From: Thereva unica
Taxonomy: Eukaryota > Arthropoda > Insecta > Diptera > Therevidae
Assembly (NCBI GenBank): GCA_949987705.1
Contig: OX465281.1
Location: 160,346,393-160,410,392 of the forward strand
Direction: 5' to 3'
DNA: 64,000 bases
The notes beneath the pieces were generated by a model, which saw only the letters and a list, made by a program, of their open reading frames with translations, made no database searches and was not told the DNA's origin. A program made the translations under genes and the position numbers. Shown here in pieces: positions 51,622 to 63,440 of the stretch (position 1 is the first letter of the stretch; every line of letters starts with the position of its first letter).

Positions 51622-51921
51622 CATAGACAGGGACTCCAGTGAAATGGATATTGAAGGAACATGATCGCGTAATGAGGCCTCAGAGACCAGTAAGATGTGA
51701 ATGTTGGACCTATGTAAGATTTCCCGCAGTTCGTCGATTTTATTACGCCGGCCCAGGTCCTGGAGTCGTAACTGCCGGCGTAGATCCTCTAATTTGTTCG
51801 AAACTACGGCGATGTCATGTTGAACTGTTTCCACATCGTCTCTCAGTTCTGCGATTTGAATATTTAAAGTATTACATACCTCATCAATGCGGGCTATTAG
51901 GCGAGTCTCGAGTGAGTTCAA
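51622..51921 (-). pseudogene. LINE fragment: coiled coil joined to endonuclease start
   Basis: The minus frame has a strong heptad-like coiled coil (LIARIDEV through LRRQLRLQ), then KIDELREILHRSNIHILLVS, which looks like the first strand-helix of an AP-type LINE endonuclease. It is cut at the inverted structure near 51620. Uncertain clade. Confidence 0.4.
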
Positions 51922-51994
51922 ACGGACCTCGAAGGTCGCAAATTTAACATACGATTGAAGCTTGGCAGTGAGAACTTTAGTGCTTCAATTGATT

Positions 51995-52640
51995 TCTTGT
52001 GCGCTATTGTACATTTGTCCAAACAATCAGTTTGCATTCAATCAACAATTTTCCTATAGCACTGTTCCAGGGGCTGTTGCACCTTGTAGTTTCCGTTGTG
52101 TTCAAATTCAATGGCAATTTGAGTGCGGAATGTGCAGTACGTCCTCCGTCTAATATCGTCCCTGCTACTCTGGATGATGCGAAAGGTAGTGCAACGTCAG
52201 CTCGCGATTGAATTATGGTCCGAATCAGCGAAATACCGAATGTTTTTCCTGTTCCACCCATCCAGGAAAGAGATCCGACCAGTGCGGTTGTTCACGGCCA
52301 ATTCAATGTTTCGTAAGCATTTCTTTGTTGATCATTCAGCAATGGTACAGTAGATTGGATCGCTTCTTGCAGCGTATTTCGATCGATGATGATGCTCTTG
52401 GTTCAGTTTTTGATCGAACGCATCATGCATGGGTCGATTCGCACATCTATGCCAACCTGAATTAATAGTTTATTTGCTATCGTAATGCACATATCCTCAA
52501 TGAAAATCAGTCGTTTGTCGTATATTTCATCACACATTGTTATTTACAAATTGTGCAATATATTTTGTACACCATAGAATATATCTTCAGACATGTCCTC
52601 CGTGTATTTGCTCCATAACTCTATAGGTTGAGACGGATAG
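51995..52640 (-). pseudogene. Helitron PIF1-like helicase fragment
   Basis: The minus frame 52004-52261 has Walker A GGTGKTF, then VAGTILDGGRTAHSALKLPL, typical of Helitron helicase. Upstream on the minus strand (52262-52600), through stops and shifts, a PLLNDQQRNAYET block and an earlier IEDMCITIANKLLIQVG block fit the part that precedes the Walker motif. The rest of the element is missing. Confidence 0.75.
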
Positions 52641-52642
52641 AA

Positions 52643-53416
52643 TGTTGTCACTTCTTCTTCTTCTTCTTCGATGGCTCTACAGCCCAATTCGAGCCTTGGC
52701 CTCCATCAGCTTCTTCCTCCAGACGTCTCTCTGCTCCGCAGCTTGTCTCCAGTTTCTTGTGTTGAGCAGTTTCGCTGCATCGGTCTTAACATTATCTTCC
52801 CATCTTGACCGTGGTTTGCCAACTGGTCTTTTGCCATCTGGTAGTAGATACAGGGATTTTTCTTCTTTGGATTCTTTGGACATGACCGGCCCAACGTAAA
52901 CGCAGTAGCTTGGCATGGGTCGAAAGTTTACATTCTTTGTATAAGTCGTACAATTCGTGATTGTAGCGTATTCTCCATGCACTGTCTTCATTGATTGGGC
53001 CGTATATCCTTCGGAGAACCTTCCTCTCAAATATATCCAGCTTGTCTGCGGATTTCTGGGAGATACTCCAAGCTTCACATCCATACGTAGCTACTGTACT
53101 CTAATTCTAATTCTGTAAATGTTTCTCTAAGATATGACAGTGATCTTGCAAGGCAGTTTATATCGTCGGCATATCCTGCCAACTGTTTGGATTTGTTAAG
53201 CAGGGTTGCGTTCGCATCAATGTTAACCTTGCGAATTACTCCTTCTAGGCAGAGATTAAATAGCATGGGTGCCAGCCCATCGCCCTGCTTTAAGCCTTGC
53301 TTGACTGGGAAGGATTCCGTCAATTCTCCTTGTATTCTGACTGCACATCTTGTATTAACAAACATGTCGCGCTTGTTTATTTGGGTTTTCTCCAATAGAA
53401 ACCATCTTTTCTCCAT
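52643..53416 (-). pseudogene. RTE-clade LINE 3' fragment
   Basis: 53075-53416 (minus) contains RT motifs FPVKQGLKQGD and GYADDINCLAR. 52677-53084 has the typical RTE C-terminus: GKRPVGKPRSRWEDNVKTDA and NWRQAAEQRDVWRKKL ending in AKARIGL. The segment between YADD and the C-terminus is shortened and changes frame. A (GAA)n tail on the minus strand at 52652-52670 is typical of RTE 3' ends. Confidence 0.85.
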
Positions 53417-53715
53417 TTATTAAAAAAGCATTTTCAATGTAAAATTTAACGTAGAATACAATGGTTATATTTAAAAAGTGCTACGAGGTGGGGAACTTTG
53501 TTAAATATCGATTTTAACATTTAAATTGCTAATAACAATGGAAAAATTGTCATAAATTTTCTTGAAATATTTTTTTCCTTAAAATTCCCTCTTTTACCTT
53601 TAATTTAAAAAAAAATGTTTTTTCTAGCTCAAATAGAACCGGAGTTATGAATTTTTGAAAATAGGTCTTCAATCCAAAAATCACGAAAATCACGAATTTT
53701 CCACCCCCCGTAAAA
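53417..53715. other. Unassigned AT-rich segment
   Basis: Lies where the errantivirus 3' end and LTR should be. No LTR similarity to 61918-62294 was found. Confidence 0.4.
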
Positions 53716-54874
53716 AAAATAAAAATAAAAAATTGGAAAATCCTCGGACACGTATATCTTATTTTTCGATATAGAACCCCTAAAAAAAGTTACAGACAAA
53801 TCAAAGAGGGGTCGGTCAGAAAGTGTTCGGTTTGTAAAAGAATTACCCATATACGTTTCTTCATAGTAGATGTTCGGTTTATCTCTGTATATTATTTTAT
53901 TGATGGTGACTTCGCAATCTCGGAAATGAATTAGGACGGTTCCTTTCAGGGTTCGGTCTTTAACTCCGCAAGTGGATTGTATAGTTGTTTCCGGTGAGTT
54001 TACCAATAGTATGTAGTTCGGCTCTGGTTGTAAAATCGCTGTGGATGTCTCTATTTCCTCGATATTGCAAGATGCTGGCTGGTTCTCCATTAGTTTCCCA
54101 ATGCAGGAAGATTGATTGAGTTGCTCTTGATGCGTTGATTGCTTGCAATAAAAAACATATTCTACCTTTGGACAAATTTCATTCAAGTATTGAACATTTT
54201 GGGAATTAAGGATCATATAGGGTTCGGTAATTATTTGTTTTGTTTGATTTATGGGAATGGGTAATACATGGAATAAGGAATATGTATCTTTAGCCAAGAT
54301 CGGTATTCTAATGTTGGAAATGATATTAGTGCCATTATAATATGCCTGTAATCCAAGAAATTCGTAAATATGTTCTTCGGATTTTAAATTGATGCTTTGA
54401 TTGATAAATTTAGAACGAATGTCGCTTAATTCGTTTGGGCTTAAGATATGTTTTGGGATGATATTTAATTTTGATAAAACTAGTGCTTCCGCGAGATTTG
54501 TCAGGTGGTTTGCCAAAAAATCTATATTATAATTGACTTGATTTAAGTATTGTATATGAAGGATAAGGCCTTCGTTATTTTTAATTCTGTTTTGCTCCTG
54601 ACTCTGGTAATTACGCAGATACTTCTCAATAACGTCTTGCTCTTTGTTAATATGATCTGTAAGGTTTTCGAATCTTTTGATCATTTGCTCATTTAGCCTC
54701 GATTGATTATTCAATTCAAATCGCGTCTCTCTCTGTTTTGACCTTAGTTCATCTATTTGTTTATTTAACTCTTCTACATCGTTAGCATCTAAATTTCCTG
54801 TAATACTCTTAATGACGGAGCCTAATCCGTTGATTAGACCTCTTTTAACTCTAAAACTAGGGGTTAATGATATT

Positions 54875-56386
54875 CATGCCGATTATACAATTCGCCGGAT
54901 CGTCCGCGGAAGGAATTTTATTCGGATTTGACGTTTGGCCTATTATAGAATCCGTCGAATGGAAAATTACCAAATGACGGTAATGCAGTGTGAAAAATTT
55001 ATATTGTAGAATCCGCTCGTGAATCACACTCTACACAACAATTTTCATTACAAATCCGCATCAAATTTACTGCCGAAGTGAAAAATTTCGTAGTAGTTTT
55101 TTTCAATGGAGACTTATAAAATATGAATTTAAATGTTTTTAATTATATTGTCAATTATAAACAAAATAAGGTTACAAATAAAATTCTTTACGCACAACGA
55201 ACCGAGTCCAGTTTGAAGAAATGATTCGAATGATGAAAACGCATCCGGATATATCTGTGAGAGGAAAGCAGTTTTTTTTTGTTTTGATGCAATGATGTAG
55301 CCGGCTGCCCGCAAGCTCTGTATAGCACCGTTCCTTACCCATGGCTTATGCACAAGGTTGTTCCTGCTGCTGTGAGCCAGCAGGAGTCTCCTTTTTTTGA
55401 GCCAACCTCCTTGACTCTAATTCGGCCGAAGCCGTAGAATAGGGATATGCCCTGCTCTTTAAGCTGCGTGAGCGACCTCTCGTCAATGCTAAGGGCAAGA
55501 GTATGACTATTCTGGTCCACCTTCCAACCCGTCTCATGCCAAGAGGTCACCTCAATTGGCTGGTTCCGAATTTCCAGCCTGCAGAGCACATGTTCCGGTT
55601 CCCTAACATCGTTAGGAGCCCAGAATGCGATCCGCATGTATTTGGGAAGGTCCTTTTCCTCGATTACGTTGAGGTTGACCCCTCCTCACACTTGCAGCCT
55701 GGTGACAGCATTTGTCAGCTATTGGCTGGTGGGTTCGTTGGCTGAGGTGACCTTAATGAGACCCGCTGCCGTCTTTACACCTAAAAACTGAGGCGGGCAA
55801 TCGCCTTTATGATTTTTGTCCACTTCAGTCAGGATGGCATCGCAGATAGAGGAGGATTGCTCCTCAGTCCAAAAAGGCTATAAGGCAAACTATGGATGAA
55901 TGACCTCTCACAAGAAAATAAGAGCTATCATTTAAAAATGGAGCAGCTTGGATTTGCAAAAATAAATTAAAAGGCTGCTTAGAAAGGATGCTTAGAAATT
56001 AAGTTAAAAATCAGAATTACATGTAAGAAGTAATTTTAGGAATTATTAGTCATTACTCATGAAGGCTGATTAATTCTGTGACTAATAGCCACTAAGGCTG
56101 TATTTTTTTGTGATATTTCTTACGAAGAAAACTGACTTTTTATAAGTTAAAAACAATGAAATTTTTATACCACAAAAGACGAAACCCAAATAATTACGTA
56201 CTCTTAAGTTTTTGCACTTAAATATTTATTTTTCTAAGGATTCGCGAAAATATCGTGGAAAATTTGACAGCTTCAGTGCAGATCGATAATGCAGAATTCC
56301 GTCGGATTCTATAATGCAAATATTTTCAAATGCGGATCGGATGTTCTCCCGTCGCAGAGAATCCGGCGAATTGTATAATCGGCATG
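54875..56386 (-). mobile_element. 1.5-kb inverted-repeat element in env, with DUF4780-like frame
   Basis: Perfect ends CATGCCGATTATACAATTCG read inward from both sides, continuing CCGGAT before diverging. ATT flanks both ends (54872-54874 and 56387-56389), a candidate 3-bp duplication; taking out the insert and one ATT leaves the env frame open. Superfamily not assigned; 3-bp duplications suggest a Harbinger-like element but the trinucleotide is atypical. Confidence 0.75.
55335..55750 (-). pseudogene. DUF4780-like protein fragment
   Basis: The minus frame from 55637 (GTG/ATG region) reads EHVLCRLEIRNQPIEVTSW, then LALSIDERSLTQL and ISLFYGFGRIRVKE, resembling the DUF4780 domain common in insect repeat-encoded proteins. 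Upstream the frame is broken by stops, though NLNVIEEKDLPKY in another frame probably belongs to the same domain. Cargo of the surrounding inverted-repeat element. Confidence 0.55.
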
Positions 56387-56623
56387 ATTAACTTTTGTTC
56401 TGTTTCTCTTAATTTCATTTTTGTTATTTCGATGGAGCTTTTTATCTCTTCGCGGGTTTCTAAAGCTATTAATGATATTTCTAACTTTCTAATGCTTTCT
56501 TCGTACTTATCCAATCTTACTATATGTATTAAGTTTTCGTATGTCCGTATAAGTCTAGCTGTTCCAAGTCGTAATGGTAATATTCCTTGTGCGTTTGTTA
56601 AGTCCTGTATTTCGAGTAGTGCA

Positions 56624-57538
56624 CTAACTACTGTTGTCAACCTGTAATAATTTTTTTCTTTTAATTCTACTTTTATGTAATTTCCTATTACTAGTGGTTA
56701 CTATGGTTAGTTTCTTATTATTCCTAATCCTATGTGCCGTATACCTGGGCGTTAGCTTATTCCTTCTGCATTCTTTTCTATAGATTAGTTCGTTTTCTTT
56801 AAATGTTTCGGGCTCTTCCCTATTATTATTTAATTTTTCTATATTCCTACTAACTATATTTTCTACTTTCTCTTTTATCTGTGGGTACAATGTACTTTTG
56901 TATTCATTTAATTTTATCAGATATTCATGTTCGTTATTATAATTAACTCTATTATTAAATTCAGATGTCCTACCATAAAATAATTCGAACGGCGTATACC
57001 TAGTCGTCGAATGTATGGCGTTATTATAGGTTATTACTACTTCAGTAAGAATTTCATCATGATCTACATCTTGGTGGGTTTCTTTATATTTTTCTAAAAC
57101 TATTCTATATATCTCGGTCAATGTTGAGTGTAACCGCTCAACAGGAGCATTACTGCTTGTTTGTTGGAAGCTCGTGAAATGAAGTTTTATTTCATACTGT
57201 TTACAAAAATCTTTAAATATATTTCCGGAGAATTCTCCTCCTTGATCGCAAACTAATTTTATTGGTATGCCGTGCAGGCTTATAAAATGTTTTAAAGACT
57301 TAACTACGTCTAAGCTACTACGAGTTTTTAAGGTATAAACAGAAGCAAACTTAGAAAACTTATCTATGATACTAAGGATTATTTTATTATTAATAGAGTA
57401 GATATCTATATGTACTATACTTAATGGTTTTTCTGGGGTTTCAGGTTTTCCAAATTTAGGTTTTGGTGGATGCCTATCGTACTTTAGTTTCTGGCATTTG
57501 TCGCAATTATTTATCGTTTGTATTATTCTATTTTTCAT
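56624..57538 (-). pseudogene. pol: Errantivirus integrase (pol 3' part)
   Basis: In the same frame as the upstream pol, separated by one TAA at 57554-57556. It holds the second half of the zinc finger (CDKCQKLK), the catalytic core (HIDIYS, CDQGGEF, then PVERLHSTLTE giving D, D, E) and a basic C-terminal domain. It overlaps the env splice acceptor at its end, as in gypsy. Confidence 0.9.
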
Positions 57539-57553
57539 GAAGGGAAAGAAATA

Positions 57554-60180
57554 TTATCGTTTCAAATGTAACAAGGTTTCATTGATTCCTCTATGGTTGC
57601 TCTTTTGATGGTAATCGTTAATGATTTTATCTTGTTCATCGACGTTGGTAACATCAGTAAGGAAATCTATACATCTTATTAATCGATAAGCTTTGCTCTG
57701 TGAGAAATATTTCGAATATACACTTTGTATGACTCGGAAAGTTTCATCGTCGGATAATATAGCTGTAAGTTTATTTGGTGCGAGATATCTTTTAAATAAG
57801 TCAAGTATATTTTCTTCATTGTAATTTGGCATTCCGATAATGCGACGCTGTTTATTTCTAAAAGGGGCTTCTACAGATACTGTAGGTCTTTCGCTTGATT
57901 TTTTAAATATCATTTGTAAATTAAATTCATTTAGGGGTTTTTGAGAGATTGGTATTCCGTCGTCTAGGTGTTCTTCAGCGGATTGAATAGTCGATATATC
58001 TTGATCTGATTGACGTTCGTTTAATTCGTTATCATGAATTTCTATTCCTTTGGAATTTTGATTAGTTAATTTTACTCTGCTTAGAGCGTCTGCGTTAGTG
58101 TTTTGAGTACCACGTTTATAAACAATTTCATAATCAAATTCTTCCAGTTTTAGTCGCCAACGTACTAACTTTGAGTTAGGCTCTTTTAAGCTCATTAACC
58201 ATGTCAATGGCTTGTGATCGGTGACAATTTTAAATTTGTGTCCATATAGGTATGGACGGAAATACTTAGTGGCCCATACGATGGCCAACAATTCTTTCTC
58301 AATTGTAGAATAATTGATTTCAGAATCAGAAAGGGTCCTACTAGCATAGCAAATCGGTTTATCGCTTCCGATAACTCCTTGGGATAAAATTGCGCCAATG
58401 GCGAAGTTGCTAGCATCAGTGGTTAATATAAAAGGTTTCGTGAAGTCGGGATATTGAAGGATAGGTTCATTTATTAAGACTTGTCTGCAAGTCTCGAAAC
58501 ACTTCGTGTACCTTTCATTAAGTTGGACGCTTCTTCCTTTTTTCAGGCATTCTGTTAGGGGCTTGACCAACTTAGCAAAGTCTTTGATGAATTTTCGGTA
58601 ATAACCGAGTAGACCTAAGAATGATTTGATTTCTTTCTGAGTACGTGGAATGGGGAATTCTTTGATTGCATGAATTTCGTCTGGATTTGGCTTAATGCCT
58701 TCTGTGGACACTACATGTCCTAAAAATGCAATCTCTTTGTGAAGGAATTCAGATTTATCCAATTGGATTTTTAAATTTGCTTCACGTAATCTTTCGAAGA
58801 TTTTCTGAAGATTTTGAATATGCTCGTTAAGAGACGTAGAGAAGATGATGATATCATCGAGATAGACAAGGCATATTTTTCCTTGGAGGTCTTTCAGTAC
58901 GTTGTCCATTACACGTTGAAACGTGGACGGAGCATTTTTCAAGCCGAATGGCATTCGAATATACTCATAATGGCCTCCTTCTACGGTAAATGCGGTTTTG
59001 GATATATCTTTGGGATTCATCTCAATTTGATAAAATCCGCTGGCCAAATCTAAAGTGGAAAAGTATAGGCAACGTCCCAATTTATCTAATATCTCTGTGA
59101 TATTTGGGAGAGGATATCTATCAGATATTGTTTTCTGGTTTAATTTACGGTAATCTATTACCAGACGCCACTTCTGTTTACCGCTGGCATCTTTTTTCTT
59201 GGGGACCACCCACACGGGAGAACTCCACGGAGAGTAACTTTTGCGAATGATATTTTGGTCCAACATTTCGGTTATTTGTCTTTGAACTTCATGTTTGTGC
59301 ACATAGGGATACCTATAGGATTTGGTGTATATCGGTTCATCATCTGTAGTTGGTATGGAATGCTTGATTTGATTGGTGAAACTGCCTTCTCTAAAGAAAA
59401 AGTCCTCATACTCGTGACATACTTTAAATAAAGCTTTCCTTTCTTCAAAGTTTAGATGGTCTGTGCGAATTAATTCGCTTATTTTCTTTTTCTTTGGCAC
59501 CTCTTGAATATCGTGACAGATGTTAAAGTTATTTACTTCGGCATAGTTTAATGTAGCAAAGTCTTCGGCTTTAAGGGGGTGTTCAATGAACAGAACTTGA
59601 TCATGATCTGACTGATTAGTAACTTCGATCATGCTAAACCAATTCTTAGCTGTGTATAACCCTTCAGATACGTACAATTTGGGTTTAATTTCAGAGCTTT
59701 TGAGGTAGATATCTCCGTCACGAATATCGACCGGGAGTTTTATCATTACTTTTGAATGACTGGGTATCAAATGTTTCCCTGAAGAAAAGTTTGGTTTAAA
59801 TTTTAAGGGTATAATAGAATAGTTTGTTATTAGGAGGTCGTTGGCTAAATCTACTTTAGCACCGAGTTGGGTTAATGAATCCAGGCCAAGTAAGCCATCA
59901 AAATAGCCATGGAATTTAAATATTAGAAAATAGAAGTTTCCGAATTGATTAAACTCAGAGAAAATGGGAAGGATTGTGGCTTTGTCCAATGCATATTTGT
60001 TTAAGATAGTCGTTAATACTATAGGTTCTACTTGAAATTGGTTACGAAAGGAAGTGAATTCTGGGTTAATAAGGGAGGTGGACGCTCCAGTATCTATTAA
60101 AAATTTTAACGGACGTCCGAAAGGGGATGAAATGTGAATATAAGGTAGGATGTGACCATGTCGGTTTATATCTAAGTATC
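57554..60180 (-). pseudogene. pol: Errantivirus pol: protease, RT, RNase H, integrase start
   Basis: The frame is open from the gag overlap near 60180 (no ATG; -1 frameshift from gag expected) to a TAA at 57554. Protease DTGAS is at 60080-60094. RT motifs are WRLVIDYRKLN, FSTLDLASGFYQI, RMPFGLKNAPSTFQ and YLDDIIIFS. RNase H has TTDASNFAIGA, STIEKELLAIVW and TDHKPL. The integrase zinc finger begins with HQKSNHRG and is cut by the TAA. The order and motifs are those of 17.6/297-like errantiviruses of flies. Confidence 0.92.
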
Positions 60181-61568
60181 CTGTTGGTTCTTCGAGGCAG
60201 AATCTGGAAAATTTGTTGAATCGTCTACTACCGCAGTTGGATAATCATAAAATTCGTCTAGTTGTTGTCGATATGTTCCCTGTGTCGTTGTTTCAGGGTT
60301 GTCGCAAGGTTGACGATATGGATTATAAGTCTGCTCAAAGTTAAACAATTCCTCAGCGTGATATTTTGGCAGATTTCTATTGGTATTAGAGAAATTACTA
60401 GGATTATAGGCGGTTGGTTGTCGGAATCTCGACTGTCCTGAGCCAATGTCCATTGGTTCTGGTTTTGGTAATCTCGACTGATTTGTTTGAGCTTGAGTGA
60501 ATGCAAAATTGGATGTATTGTTAAACCTGTTAAAATTATTTGAAAAATATCTATTTTGAGAGTATCCGGGGGGTGCTCTCGACGGATTCTGGAAATTAAA
60601 TTGTGGTCTTTGCTGATTTGAGAAGGGTGGTGATTTATTGAAATTATTTTGGTAGCGAGGTGTATGGAAATTCATTTGTTTTGCGGGTTTCTTATGCAAC
60701 TGAGATTTTTGGTTATTGGGGTTGAAATCATATCGCATGTAGGCAATATTTCCTTTATGCAGTATGATAACGCGATAGGTACAGAATCTGGTTTCATTGC
60801 TCTTATTACAATAAGCGGTTCTCTCAAGTCTGTGAGGAATGAATTAAGACACATTTCAGAGTATAAATCTCTTTTCGCTTGGATAACGTTTAAGTCACTT
60901 TCATGTATTAAAATATTATTATTCATCGCGGCTTGATTTTCAATTATTTGGCTATAAAATTCCTGTATTGTTTTATTTGACTGCCTTAAGCTATGAAGGT
61001 CCCTGATTAGAGAAGTTTCACTTCTTTTATCCGAATAGTGCAAGATTAAATTACCCTTAATATTTTCCCAATTTAGCGGCGTACCATATATATTTAATAT
61101 TTCGTTCGCGGCTCCTTCAATTTTGTTACGAATAGCCCTTAATAATATCTGAGAATAAGATGTTCCGTCTACATGACTAGTGTATTTTAAAATTTCTTCT
61201 ACATTACTAATAAATTTGTACAATAATCTAGAGTTGCCATCATACCGGGGCAAATCTTTAATTGCATCAGGGATGCGAAGTGAATTGAATACATCATTCG
61301 GAGTAATGTTTAACTGAGGCACTTGGTTTGTAGCCATTGTAATATATGGATGTAATTGAGAAGTACCGGGTTCACTACCGTAACTAGTAAAGTTTTCTAA
61401 ATTATCGTTATAAGACACTTCTTCGAGATTAGGTTCACTATTATCTTTTGACACAATATCACTTTCACTATTATCGACCGTTTCTGTTATTGATTCAAGG
61501 CTAGAGAATAATCTTCTTAATTTGGAGTATGGTTTTGGCTTAGTTTTATTAGACTTAGGACTAGGCAT
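60172..61568 (-). pseudogene. gag: Errantivirus gag, one frameshift
   Basis: ATG at 61568 opens a frame (to 60672) with a Ser/Asn-rich start and a capsid-like core (IPDAIKDLPRYDGNSRLL, YSQIIENQAAMNN). After ALSYCIKE near 60755 the homologous reading moves to the frame ending at 60172, which begins AYMRYDFNP in its natural context; one base appears to be missing. The C-terminal part is Asn/Gln/Pro-rich with an EPMDIGSG segment and no CCHC knuckle visible. The stop at 60172 overlaps pol in the -1 frame. Confidence 0.85.
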
Positions 61569-61599
61569 TAAGGAATAAAAACAAAATGTTCAATATTTG

Positions 61600-61606
61600 A
61601 CTTACA
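61600..61606 (-). promoter_or_regulatory. Splice donor for env mRNA
   Basis: On the minus strand TTAAT|GTAAGT; joined to the acceptor after 56642 it links a leader ATG (61634) in frame to env. Confidence 0.6.
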
Positions 61607-61899
61607 TTAATCCCAAGGCGAATGATGCCTTCATTGTTCAGATAGGTGAAATGAAGATTAAAATCCTCCGGTCCAGCAGTTCTTTTCCTTGTAGTTCCTC
61701 TTTGTAGATCACAGCGTTCGTCAGGAAAACTTGTCACAATTGTTGATGTCCTCTCAACACGGCAAACTTTTATGCACGACACGGTTTTCTTTTATCGATT
61801 TTTATCAATCAATATGATAGAACTATTTGATATTCATTCAAATTTAGTACTAATTATTTAATCGAACCGAACACTTTTTACAAGGATAGACCGTCACCT

Positions 61900-61917
61900 A
61901 TCCTACCGACTGCGCCA
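61900..61917 (-). other. tRNA-Ser type primer binding site
   Basis: TGGCGCAGTCGGTAGGAT on the minus strand is complementary to the 3' end of insect tRNA-Ser, the primer used by 17.6/297-like errantiviruses (from memory). It abuts the LTR end. Confidence 0.85.
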
Positions 61918-62294
61918 GTTAAGTTTCCATTAACTTGGAAACATAAAAAAATATATATAAATAAAAACACTTTACTTCTTTATTAGAAATTATTAATTAA
62001 TCTTTATTTAAAACATTAAAATCTTCGAATACAACCGGCTCGTTTTAAAGACAAAACTAGAGTGACTTCTATAAAATATCAAAATGATCATAAAGGTGGA
62101 AAATGCAAAGGTAAAAATGCTTACTTATGTCTATGGCTTTTATATGACCTTAATATTAGGTTACTTTACTTTATTTCGTAAAATTCTAAAGAAAATTGTC
62201 TGGACATATTTTATATGCTGGGAAAATGATAATTCAGCGGAATATTTGGTGGCATGTGTATTTTATACGTGGGAAATGTAGCGGATATCTAACT
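61918..62294 (-). repeat. 5' LTR of errantivirus
   Basis: On the minus strand the LTR starts AGTTAGATATCC and ends GGAAACTTAAC(T) at the primer site, with AGTTA...TAACT ends as in errantiviruses. TATAAAATAC-like motifs and AATAAAG signals are inside. No second copy is in the window. Confidence 0.7.
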
Positions 62295-62331
62295 TGCGTT
62301 CCCCAGAGGTGGACAATTTTCCAATTTTTTA

Positions 62332-62560
62332 ATTTGTGAGTGTTGTTATAACCGCGGACACCGGCGGGTGGAAATTAAAAAAACAGAGTGTTGTTATAGC
62401 CGCGAACACAGGCGGGTGGAAATTAAAAAAATAGAGTGTTGTTATAACCGCGGACACCGGCAGGTGGAAATTAAAAAAATAGAGTGTTATAACCGCGGAC
62501 ACCGGCAGGTGGAAATTAAAAAATAGAGTGTTGTTTTAACCGTGACCACCAGCGGGTGTA
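62332..62560 (+). repeat. About five 46-49 bp tandem units
   Basis: Unit: GAGTGTTGTTATAACCGCGG, ACACCGGCGGGTGGAAATTA, then AAAAAATA. One unit lacks 3 bases (GAGTGTTATAACC). It flanks the errantivirus and was probably its target neighbourhood. Confidence 0.85.
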
Positions 62561-63103
62561 TCTTTTAAAAAGGAGATTCTCGGTTCTCGGCGGCGTGTCG
62601 TCGGTTTGATAAAAATAAATTTATATACATAAGTATAAATAAAAAAATAAAAAGTGTGTGAAAGTTTAATTTTCTTTAATAATTAAGTTTTTTGGGTATT
62701 AATCGTTTTTTTTTTGTATCACTACTACGATATTAGTTTTTTGTTTATATTATTGTGCAAAACATTTGTAAGTTTATATATAAATATAAACAAAAATTCC
62801 ACCTTACTCCCAAAAACAGTGTTAATAGTTAATAGTGCTAAAAACTAATAATAAAAAACAAAAAAAATAAATAAACTCAACTCGTATTTGTTTTTAATAT
62901 ACATGTAAGATAGTCATGATATACGACTATTAGTTATATATAACGAATGCTAACAATTAATTACATAACAGGGTGGAGGAGACTTATTTGTTGTCTGCCG
63001 GTACTTCGGTTATTTTTGTTGTAGTTGGTGGCCTTCGCTTAGTTTTTTTTTGTGTTATTATTAATTTTTTATGTTACTGTTTGTTTGGTGGTTTATGCTA
63101 TTA
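62561..63103. other. Unassigned AT-rich segment
   Basis: Low-complexity AT DNA; no gene or repeat recognised. Confidence 0.4.
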
Positions 63104-63440
63104 CTAGCATAAAACCCGCGTGCCTTGCAACGCCTTCAAATAAAAACTGTTTATTATGTGCAATGTTTTTCTTCAATAAAAAAAAAAAACAAACAAAAAA
63201 GTCAGCTGTTATAATCTCTAAAAAGGATTTATTATAGTGCATTTTTTTAATAAATATGGTAAACAAATTGCTGCGTATATCACCTCTGCTCAACAAATCT
63301 GCAAGTTTTGAAGCAGAGATTGGCATGTATATGTCATCAAGGGAAGTGACATTTTAGGGTATGACGAACGTTCGTTAAGTTTGTTCGCCTATTTATGTAG
63401 GTGCAAGAAATTATGAAGCAATCACAAATGAATATTAAGG
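63104..63440 (-). mobile_element. Helitron 3' end, uninterrupted relative of 43189-45651
   Basis: CTAG at 63104-63107 then (reverse) the ACGCGGG hairpin region; it matches 43890-44141 joined to 45580-45651 in reverse complement. This shows the empty site of the nested element at 44142-45568. The similarity stops near 63440. Confidence 0.75.

Larger units (their letters stand above)
53629..56641 (-). pseudogene. env: Errantivirus env (F-type), interrupted and 3'-truncated
   Basis: Upstream part 56387-56641 and downstream part 53629-54874 belong to one gene split by the 1.5-kb insert at 54875-56386. An RVKR furin-like site followed by GLINGLGS (fusion peptide region) lies near 54850-54820, as in gypsy-type F-like Env. 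A long coiled region and several N-x-S/T sites follow. The last ~35 codons (from about 53730) are AT-rich and unlike Env, and no membrane anchor is seen, so the 3' end is lost. Exon 2 begins at 56641 after a TTATTACAG acceptor on the minus strand; a leader exon with ATG at 61634 and a GTAAGT donor after 61606 is in frame with it and would supply a hydrophobic signal peptide. Confidence 0.85.
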
